Source: Prolixibacteraceae bacterium
Lineage (GTDB): Bacteria > Bacteroidota > Bacteroidia > Bacteroidales > Prolixibacteraceae
Assembly (NCBI GenBank): GCA_016931875.1
Contig: JAFGDX010000009.1
Span: 1 to 5,176 of the forward strand
DNA length: 5,176 nt
Direction of reading: 5' to 3'
This document shows, in pieces, positions 1-3,794 of this stretch (positions are counted from its first letter, which is position 1; every line of letters begins with the position of its first letter). The position numbers and the translations under genes are program-made. The notes under the pieces are model-generated. The model saw only the letters and a program-made list of their open reading frames with translations, had not been told where the DNA came from and searched no databases.

Positions 1-140
1 TGTTTATTCGTGAGACTCAGATTTCAGGAGTGAGCGAACTGAAATTTGTTAGTCGAACAATCCCGATGAAATCGGAGGGTATTACCACGTAGCTTTGCTG
101 CGGAATAAGTTTCCAAAGCTTGCTTTGGGGTTTTATACCC
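1..140. repeat. Hairpin-rich, REP-like structured intergenic element
   Basis: No coding frame is apparent here, but the block is dense in inverted repeats. An imperfect hairpin spans 14-54: GACT/AGTC at 14-17 and 51-54, then CA/TG, then ATTTCAG (21-27) with CTGAAAT (39-45). A short hairpin CCGAT-GAA-ATCGG lies at 63-75. GGGTAT (77-82) pairs with ATACCC (135-140) and encloses two more hairpins: CGTAGC-TTT-GCTGCG (88-102, one G-T pair) and CCAAAGC-TT-GCTTTGG (113-128). An alternative pairing AGCTTTG (91-97) with CAAAGCT (114-120) competes with these. Nested structure and higher GC than the flank suggest a REP/BIME-type repeat, or the structured 3' end of an upstream transcript or element. The repeat nature is inferred, because only one copy is visible. 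Confidence 0.45.
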
Positions 141-425
141 GTTGATCCTGTATCATTTGTATTTTTTTACCATTCAGTGTTGAATGTTTTTCGCAATATC
201 CATTTCAAAATTTCTTCAGAAAAACGGAAAGTGTAATCCAATTAAATAAGCTCATTAACAAACAATTGCTTTCATTTAATAAACTAATGTTCATTTTATT
301 TTTCGTCTTAAGTTTTATTTTTGTATTTTTAAAAACTTATTAATCAAATTGATGAAGTAGCATTTTTAGAATAGATTAATGACAAATGATAATAATAATA
401 TAGCAATAAATTTAAATATATAACT
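141..425. other. AT-rich leader region upstream of dps
   Basis: This stretch carries no convincing gene. It is strongly AT-rich, with the palindrome TTTTTAAAAA at 326-335, a near-palindrome at 341-355 (listed separately) and an (ATA)n-like run at 388-402. It must hold the dps promoter, but I see no close match to the Bacteroidota TAnnTTTG -7 element at a sensible distance. The start of dps is preceded by an A/T-only stretch rather than a Shine-Dalgarno sequence, which is common in this phylum. Confidence 0.5.
341..355. promoter_or_regulatory. Candidate operator: 7-1-7 near-palindrome upstream of dps
   Basis: The core ATCAA-A-TTGAT (343-353) is a perfect inverted repeat around one central base. 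It extends to seven positions per arm with one mismatched pair. It lies about 70 bases before the dps start. The 7-1-7 geometry is that of Fur-family (PerR/Fur) boxes, but the base match to a PerR consensus is poor. It is not an FNR box, since the half-sites are in the reverse order and spacing. A chance palindrome in AT-rich DNA is a real alternative. Confidence 0.2.
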
Positions 426-896
426 ATGAAAAATCAAATTGATCTCAGTCAGGATTATTCCAATGAAATGACAGGTAAACTAAACCTGCTGTTAAGCAAC
501 GTACAGATTTTATACATGAATGTGCGTGGTTTTCACTGGAATATTGTGGGAAAGCAATTTTTTGCACTTCACAAAAAATACGAAGAGGTCTACAATCAGC
601 TGAATGAAATGGCTGATGAAATTGCCGAACGTGTATTAATGCTTGGTGGTAGCCCGTTACATTCTTTTTCTGAATACATCAAAATTTCTGCTATCAATGA
701 GAGATTGAATATTTCTTCGGCTGATGAAACTGTTGCGGCACTGGTTGAAGATACAATTCAGTTGCTAAAACTTGAACGTGAAATTTTAGCAATGGCTTCC
801 GGGAACGATGACGAAGCGACCGCGGGTTTAATGTCTGAATTTATCGGAGAACAGGAAAAAATGATTTGGATGTTGAATGCACTTTTAAAACAATAA
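426..896 (+). CDS. dps: Dps-family ferritin-like iron-storage and DNA-protection protein
   Basis: This 156-residue protein has the usual length and motif order of Dps, which forms a cytoplasmic dodecameric cage that oxidises Fe(II) with hydrogen peroxide and stores the ferric core, limiting Fenton damage. The family signature is clear at residues 36-75 (FHWNIVG, then FxxLHxxYEExY, then DEIAERVLMLGG). The inter-subunit ferroxidase ligands align as H37, H49, D64 and E68. The position that is Asp in E. coli Dps (D67) is Glu here (E53), a conservative change. No long Lys-rich N-terminal tail is present, so non-specific DNA binding through such a tail is not predicted. The ATG at 426 follows an A/T-only leader without a Shine-Dalgarno sequence. 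The next gene, ahpC, begins 3 bases after the stop, so the two are almost certainly cotranscribed for peroxide defence. Confidence 0.96.
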   Translation: MKNQIDLSQDYSNEMTGKLNLLLSNVQILYMNVRGFHWNIVGKQFFALHKKYEEVYNQLNEMADEIAERVLMLGGSPLHSFSEYIKISAINERLNISSADETVAALVEDTIQLLKLEREILAMASGNDDEATAGLMSEFIGEQEKMIWMLNALLKQ

Positions 897-899
897 GTT

Positions 900-1601
900 A
901 TGGCATGCGCAAACGGGGTAAAACCACTTAAAAAGAAAAGTAAAAAAGAAAATTTAGTTGAAAATTTAAATGTGGAGGAAAAATCAATGAGTACAACGAT
1001 GGTAAGGCAGGAAATGCCTGAATTTGAAATGGATGCATACGAAGCAAAAACCGGGCATTATATTACGGTTTCCAGCAAAGATTATAAAGACAAATGGACA
1101 GTAATTTGCTTTTATCCAGCTGATTTCACCTTTGTTTGTCCGACTGAAATTGCAGCAATGAATGCGCATTATGATGAATTTCAGGAACTGGGCGTAGAAA
1201 TTCTGGCTGTTTCGGTTGATTCAAAATTTTCTCACAAAAGGTTTGCTGAAACAGAACCGATTTTAAAGGGGTTAAAATTAACGATGGGAGCTGATTCTAA
1301 TCAGGAAGTTAGTCGTGCCTTTGGGGTACTGGTTGAAGAAGAAGGAGTTGCGCTTCGGGGCCGGTTTTTGTTTAATCCTGACGGAATTTGTGTTGCACAG
1401 GAAGTTCAGGCTGATTCGGTGGGCAGAAATGTGAACGAGTTTTTGCGTCAGGTAAGAGCCTGGCAGCATGCAAGCAAAACAGGCGAAGTATGTCCGGCCG
1501 GCTGGAGACCCGGGAAAAAGACTCTTCCGGTAAATACGGATGTGGAAAAAATGACGGGTAAAGTTGGAGATTACATCACCATTGAAGAGATTTTAAGTTA
1601 A
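900..1601 (+). CDS. ahpC: Typical 2-Cys peroxiredoxin, AhpC type (two possible starts, 900 or 987)
   Basis: This cytoplasmic thiol peroxidase reduces H2O2 and organic hydroperoxides. The active site PxxxTxxC is at P73-T77-C80 in FVCPTE, with C80 the peroxidatic Cys. The catalytic Arg is probably R153 (ALRGRFLF). The resolving Cys is C198 in GEVCPAGW. The GGLG and C-terminal YF motifs of over-oxidation-sensitive peroxiredoxins are absent. Read from the ATG at 900 the protein has 233 residues, including a Lys-rich 29-residue extension that looks coding. A second ATG at 987 is preceded by GGAGG (974-978) at ideal spacing and gives 204 residues, closer to the usual family length with the peroxidatic Cys at 51. 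I annotate the longer open frame, but 987 may be the main or only start. No ahpF is visible, so the reductant (thioredoxin or AhpF elsewhere) is unknown. It is in an operon with dps. Confidence 0.93.
   Translation: MACANGVKPLKKKSKKENLVENLNVEEKSMSTTMVRQEMPEFEMDAYEAKTGHYITVSSKDYKDKWTVICFYPADFTFVCPTEIAAMNAHYDEFQELGVEILAVSVDSKFSHKRFAETEPILKGLKLTMGADSNQEVSRAFGVLVEEEGVALRGRFLFNPDGICVAQEVQADSVGRNVNEFLRQVRAWQHASKTGEVCPAGWRPGKKTLPVNTDVEKMTGKVGDYITIEEILS
974..989 (+). promoter_or_regulatory. Internal Shine-Dalgarno and alternative ahpC start
   Basis: GGAGG at 974-978 is followed 8 bases later by the in-frame ATG at 987-989. It is one of only two strong Shine-Dalgarno matches next to a start codon that I see in the window; the other is at 3701-3705. 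It makes 987 a credible independent initiation site for a 204-residue AhpC. Confidence 0.55.
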
Positions 1602-1663
1602 ACAATTGCCTAACATATATTGGAAAAAACCAAAAATTGACGTAAGCACGTAGTATTAAAAAG

Positions 1664-1695
1664 AAAGGGGCGTTTCAAAAGAGCGCCTCTTTTGA
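1664..1695 (+). terminator. Terminator-like hairpin with two alternative foldings after ahpC
   Basis: AAAGGGGCG (1664-1672) pairs with CGCCTCTTT (1684-1692) with one G-T pair. The overlapping TCAAAAGAG (1675-1683) and CTCTTTTGA (1687-1695) form a perfect 9-bp stem around CGC. The two folds exclude one another. The element sits about 60 bases after the ahpC stop, and the T-run (1690-1693) is partly inside the stems. An intrinsic terminator for the dps-ahpC operon is the simplest reading. Confidence 0.7.
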
Positions 1696-1720
1696 TTGTG
1701 TACTGATCAAACATTGTTTT

Positions 1721-1846
1721 ATGCCGGTATTCAATCAGCAACTACAAAAAAATGTTCAGCAAAACCAAACGATGGTTCACCTATTAAAACAAAAATCATG
1801 TAAATTAGTTGGAACCTGTTGTGGTGTAAAAGTTGAAATAGAATAA
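1721..1846 (+). CDS. Possible small hypothetical protein, 41 codons
   Basis: An ATG at 1721 opens 41 codons ending in TAA at 1844-1846. The predicted peptide starts MPVFNQQLQ. It is Gln- and Asn-rich in its first half and carries C27, C33 and C34 in a C-terminal segment SCKLVGTCCGVKVEIE. It has no signal peptide or membrane segment. It begins 25 bases after the ahpC terminator and has no Shine-Dalgarno sequence. No family is recognised. Supporting it are a coherent polar composition and the Cys cluster; against it are its small size and the lack of a clear promoter. It may be a chance frame. Confidence 0.22.
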   Translation: MPVFNQQLQKNVQQNQTMVHLLKQKSCKLVGTCCGVKVEIE

Positions 1847-1902
1847 TAAAAAAGTTATAAATTTTCAAACAAAATCCTTTCGCCTTTAATCTGGCATATT
1901 CC

Positions 1903-1931
1903 TTTAAAGACTTTTCAAGCTGCTATCTTTA
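1903..1931 (+). promoter_or_regulatory. Candidate Bacteroidota-type promoter for the DUF59 gene
   Basis: TATCTTTA at 1924-1931 matches the phylum's TAnnTTTG -7 element at all but the last base. TTTA at 1903-1906, 17 bases upstream, is a weak stand-in for the TTTG -33 element. Transcription would begin near 1937, giving a leader of about 50 bases before the start at 1987. Confidence 0.4.
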
Positions 1932-1986
1932 CAGAAAAAAGAGAAGGAAAAATTCAAAATCCATCGAAATCAAAAAAAATGAAACA

Positions 1987-2298
1987 ATGACACAGGATGA
2001 TGTACTAAAGATTCTTTCACAGGTAAAACACCCGGCAATTAATCTTTCACTCATTGAGTTGGGAATTGCAACCGATATAGAGATGGTTGATAACGAAGTA
2101 CTTGTAACATTTGCTTTTCCGTTTCCAAACATACCGATTGCCGATAAACTTATAAATTCAATTAAACAGCCCTTGGCGGAAAACGGGCTGACAATGGAGT
2201 ACATTGTGAGATTGATGAAGGAAGAGGAGCGAAAACGGTTTTTAGAACTTGAAAATTCGGCGTGGACCGGGCTAAATCATGAAGAGGATAAAAGCTAA
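1987..2298 (+). CDS. Stand-alone DUF59 (MIP18/Mrp N-terminal-like) protein
   Basis: This 103-residue cytoplasmic protein consists of one DUF59 domain (about residues 4-75) followed by a charged, helical tail (76-103). The fold signature is visible as V-K-H-P-A-I at 13-18, LIELGIATDIEM at 22-33 and a beta strand VLVTFAFPFP at 38-47. DUF59 proteins assist iron-sulfur cluster assembly (SufT, MIP18, PaaD) or form the N-terminal part of Mrp/ApbC scaffold ATPases. The Cys that many DUF59 proteins carry in a G-C-P segment is replaced by PFPNIP, and the protein has no Cys at all. This resembles the Mrp N-terminal version more than SufT. It may act as a detached partner for an Mrp-type ATPase encoded elsewhere, which is inference. 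The start is weakly supported: a preceding ATG at 1979 reads only MKQ-stop and overlaps this ATG. The gene ends at a terminator. Confidence 0.8.
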   Translation: MTQDDVLKILSQVKHPAINLSLIELGIATDIEMVDNEVLVTFAFPFPNIPIADKLINSIKQPLAENGLTMEYIVRLMKEEERKRFLELENSAWTGLNHEEDKS

Positions 2299-2312
2299 GG
2301 CAGCTCTTTCAT

Positions 2313-2337
2313 AAATGGCCGGGCAACCATTTTTTTT
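2313..2337 (+). terminator. Intrinsic terminator after the DUF59 gene
   Basis: AAATGG (2313-2318) pairs with CCATTT (2327-2332) around an 8-base loop, and an 8-base T-run (2330-2337) follows. It starts 14 bases after the stop codon at 2296-2298. On the opposite strand the same hairpin has only a short T tract, so it may also help end the convergent regulator transcript. Confidence 0.7.
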
Positions 2338-2442
2338 GAAAAGTTTTGTTTTTTGACAAACTGAAAGATGCCATTTTTTATGTTTCCCACACATTTGCTT
2401 CCATGATTGGTGAAAATTGTATTTGACAGGCAGCGCCGGTTT

Positions 2443-3129
2443 TCAACCTTTTTTGCCTATTTCTTCCAGTTTCCCGTAATTTATTATTTTGATATCTTTT
2501 CCTTCCAGTTTCAGCACGCCCTCTTTTTCAAATTCTTTGATAAATTTTACAGCGCTTTCCAGGGTAACCGATGCAAAATCAGCAATATCCTGCCGGGTTA
2601 AATGTTGAAAAATATTTTCAGCCAAAAATTCGGGAGACGATAAATACAACAAGGCAGAAGCCAGTTTTCCGCGCATGTGTTTAAGCGAAACATTCTGGAT
2701 AATTTGTAAATAACGGTCTTCGTTTCTGCAATTTCTGGTTGTAAGGTTTACGGAGAAACCGGTATTCTTCATCACTAATTTTTTCAAAGCTGTTTTATCA
2801 ATCATACAAATGGTTGATTCTTTGATGGCAAGGGCAGAATATTTGTAAACATTAACTCCAAAAACCGACGAAAAAGCCAGAAAATCGCCCTGTTTGGCCA
2901 ACCGGATGTTTAAATGTTTTGCGCTGCCGGTTTGCAGAAAAACCTTCACAAGTCCTTCCGCAACATACAAAACATAAGGAGCAAATGCCCCCTGTTTAAA
3001 TATGGTTTCGCCTTTAAAATAGGTTATTTGTGTTTTCCGGCTGTTTATAAATTCCAATTCATCAGGGTATAAAAGCTGAAAACACTTTGATGACTTTTTG
3101 CACTCTCTGCAGTCGTTGCTGATATTCAA
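2443..3129 (-). CDS. Crp/Fnr-family regulator with FNR-like cysteine set; TTG start
   Basis: This 228-residue transcription factor has an N-terminal Cys cluster, a cyclic-nucleotide-binding-type beta-barrel (about 20-120), a long dimer helix (about 125-150) and a C-terminal winged HTH (about 177-216). C7-x2-C10-x5-C16 matches the E. coli FNR spacing C20-x2-C23-x5-C29. C108 in TICMIDKTALKKL aligns with FNR C122, and the gap C16-C108 (92) is one residue from that in FNR (93). An oxygen-labile [4Fe-4S] cluster is therefore plausible. In the recognition helix, E191 matches FNR E209, but V194 and K195 replace S212 and R213, so the DNA site may differ. The start is TTG at 3129: a stop lies in frame at 3144-3142, the only other upstream option is a rare ATT codon, and the next internal Met would remove the Cys cluster. 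It converges on the DUF59 gene and diverges from the NifX-type gene. Confidence 0.92.
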   Translation of the reverse strand: MNISNDCRECKKSSKCFQLLYPDELEFINSRKTQITYFKGETIFKQGAFAPYVLYVAEGLVKVFLQTGSAKHLNIRLAKQGDFLAFSSVFGVNVYKYSALAIKESTICMIDKTALKKLVMKNTGFSVNLTTRNCRNEDRYLQIIQNVSLKHMRGKLASALLYLSSPEFLAENIFQHLTRQDIADFASVTLESAVKFIKEFEKEGVLKLEGKDIKIINYGKLEEIGKKG

Positions 3130-3302
3130 AATTCTGTTTGTTTAAATTGAATATAAAAATAATCAAGATTCCAGTAAAACCGGAATGTTTTGAAATAAAC
3201 TTTGGCAGGTACCGAATGTAGCTTTTTGAAGTTGAAATTTTGTAAACGAAAAGTTATCATATTTCAACCAAAATACCTGATTTTCCGGAGAATTGATTTT
3301 AA
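3130..3302. other. Divergent intergenic region between regulator and NifX-type gene
   Basis: This is the upstream region of both flanking genes. An inverted repeat ATTCC/GGAAT lies at 3168-3186. GTTGAAAT (3231-3238) and ATTTCAAC (3261-3268) form a perfect 8-bp inverted repeat with a 22-base spacer. AATTGA is repeated at 3291 and 3301, one helical turn apart. On the minus strand, TATTTTTA (complement of 3154-3161) is a 7-of-8 match to the -7 element, about 25 bases from the regulator start, but no good -33 element accompanies it. No canonical FNR box (TTGAT-N4-ATCAA) was found. Confidence 0.4.
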
Positions 3303-3329
3303 TTGAAAAGGTTTTGTTGGGTAACTTTA
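3303..3329 (+). promoter_or_regulatory. Candidate Bacteroidota-type promoter for the NifX-type gene
   Basis: TAACTTTA at 3322-3329 matches TAnnTTTG except for the last base, and TTG at 3303-3305 lies 16 bases upstream as a -33 element. Initiation would fall near 3336, leaving a leader of only about 12 bases before the ATG at 3348. This also argues against starting the protein at the in-frame TTG at 3303, which would place its first codons inside the promoter. Confidence 0.45.
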
Positions 3330-3338
3330 CAACAAAAC
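3311..3338. promoter_or_regulatory. Palindrome enclosing the -7 box, candidate operator
   Basis: GTTTTGTTG (3311-3319) and CAACAAAAC (3330-3338) are perfect 9-bp inverted arms around a 10-base centre that contains the predicted -7 box. A second small inverted repeat GTAA-CT-TTAC (3321-3330) lies inside, offset by one base. If transcription starts near 3336, most of the palindrome is not transcribed, which favours a protein-binding operator over an RNA hairpin. The binding protein is unknown; the divergent Crp/Fnr-type regulator is an obvious candidate. Confidence 0.45.
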
Positions 3339-3347
3339 GCCGGTAAA

Positions 3348-3713
3348 ATGAAAAAGATTGCTATACCTGTTTCCAATGGTAAGCTAAGTGAATATCTTGA
3401 AAAATGTGATTATTTACAGATTTTTAATATCGGAAGCGAAAATTCATTAAGCGAAAAAATAGAAAAACCGGTTTGCACCGACATAACAAAACTGCCGGAA
3501 TGGGCGGCTGGAGAAGGAATAACTGATGTGATTGCCTTTAAAACAGATAAACGCATCATCTGTTTGTTTGCTCTTTTCAGAATTAATTTGTTTGTGGGTA
3601 TCCCCCCGGAAACACCGCTTGCACTTTTAAAGGATTATATAAACGGCAAACTGATGTCTGACGAAAGAATAATCAATGAAATTATGGAGGATGAAAGTAG
3701 GGGAGATTTATAA
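3348..3713 (+). CDS. NifX/NafY-type (dinitrogenase Fe-Mo cofactor biosynthesis) domain protein
   Basis: The 121-residue protein is a single domain of the family PF02579, whose members (NifX, NafY, the C-terminus of NifB, orange protein) bind metal-sulfur clusters or their precursors. The family opening is clear (MKKIAIPVSNGKLSEYL at 1-17), as is the distal part (FRINLFVGIPPETPLALLKDYINGKL at 77-102). The usual HFG segment after the Leu-Ser motif is replaced by YLEKC, so the His often conserved there is missing. C20, C43 and C72 remain as possible ligands. I start at ATG 3348 because the family N-terminus begins exactly there; the frame remains open upstream to a TTG at 3303, which lies in the promoter. 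No nif genes are present, so nitrogen fixation is not implied. It leads a cluster with the MFS and Sir2 genes. The precise substrate is unknown. Confidence 0.82.
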   Translation: MKKIAIPVSNGKLSEYLEKCDYLQIFNIGSENSLSEKIEKPVCTDITKLPEWAAGEGITDVIAFKTDKRIICLFALFRINLFVGIPPETPLALLKDYINGKLMSDERIINEIMEDESRGDL

Positions 3714-3773
3714 ATGTGTCATGGTTGTTTATGCCAATTGGTTATCAGCCTGACTGATCCGGCCGGCAGGTAA
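3714..3773 (+). CDS. Possible 19-codon Cys-rich micro-ORF (CxxCxC)
   Basis: An ATG at 3714 abuts the TAA of the NifX-type gene and opens 19 codons ending at 3771-3773. The peptide would read MCHGCLCQLVISLTDPAGR, with C2, C5 and C7 as CxxCxC plus H3, a potential metal-binding set. GGGAG at 3701-3705 gives a Shine-Dalgarno sequence 8 bases before the ATG, one of the best in the window, and it lies inside the preceding gene, which suggests translational coupling. It could instead be a leader peptide for the transporter gene, or chance overlapping a structured RNA. Confidence 0.3.
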   Translation: MCHGCLCQLVISLTDPAGR

Positions 3774-3778
3774 CCAGT
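3737..3778 (+). other. Structured segment before the MFS gene
   Basis: ATTGGTTA (3737-3744) can pair with TAACCAGT (3771-3778), with one G-T pair. Inside, either CCTG/CAGG (3749-3752, 3767-3770) or ATCAG/CTGAT (3744-3748, 3754-3758) can form, and CCGGCCGG (3759-3766) is self-complementary. The segment is much richer in GC than its surroundings. No T-run follows, so it is not a standard terminator. No known riboswitch class was recognised. Confidence 0.3.
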
Positions 3779-3794
3779 AAAAGAAATTGGAACA

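Noticed and set aside
142..156. TTGAT...ATCAT, tested as an FNR box
   Set aside because: The spacer is 5 rather than 4, one base mismatches, and it lies about 270 bases from the dps start.
287..343. 18-codon, almost entirely hydrophobic frame starting MFILFFVLS
   Set aside because: T-rich DNA gives Phe, Leu and Ile codons by default. There is no ribosome binding site, and it lies in non-coding leader DNA.
388..402. GATAAT-AATAAT run resembling Fur-box hexamers
   Set aside because: It is a simple (ATA)n repeat without inverted symmetry and too degenerate to call a site.
371..403. Two ATAG tetranucleotides, tested as OxyR half-sites
   Set aside because: Their spacing is not a multiple of 11 and no CTAT partners occur at the expected positions.
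984..1469. Minus-strand open frames within ahpC (984-1169 and 1278-1469)
   Set aside because: They are antisense shadows of a well-conserved gene, without family features.
1979..1990. Three-codon upstream ORF (MKQ-stop) overlapping the DUF59 start
   Set aside because: Too short to support; the ATGA overlap is likely to arise by chance in A-rich DNA.
2342..2362. AGTTTTGT/ACAAACT stem with a bulge after the DUF59 gene
   Set aside because: It is weak, AT-only pairing next to a better terminator hairpin, so probably chance.
2353..2430. Two TTGACA hexamers (2353-2358, 2425-2430), resembling sigma70 -35 boxes
   Set aside because: They lie between convergent genes with no downstream gene in that direction, and Bacteroidota promoters do not use this -35 element.
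2407..2601. Plus-strand open frame rich in Phe over the 3' end of the regulator gene
   Set aside because: It is the complement of a conserved winged HTH coding region and has no recognisable domain.
3303..3347. 15-residue N-terminal extension of the NifX-type protein from TTG 3303
   Set aside because: It overlaps the predicted promoter and palindrome, and the family's N-terminus begins at the ATG at 3348.
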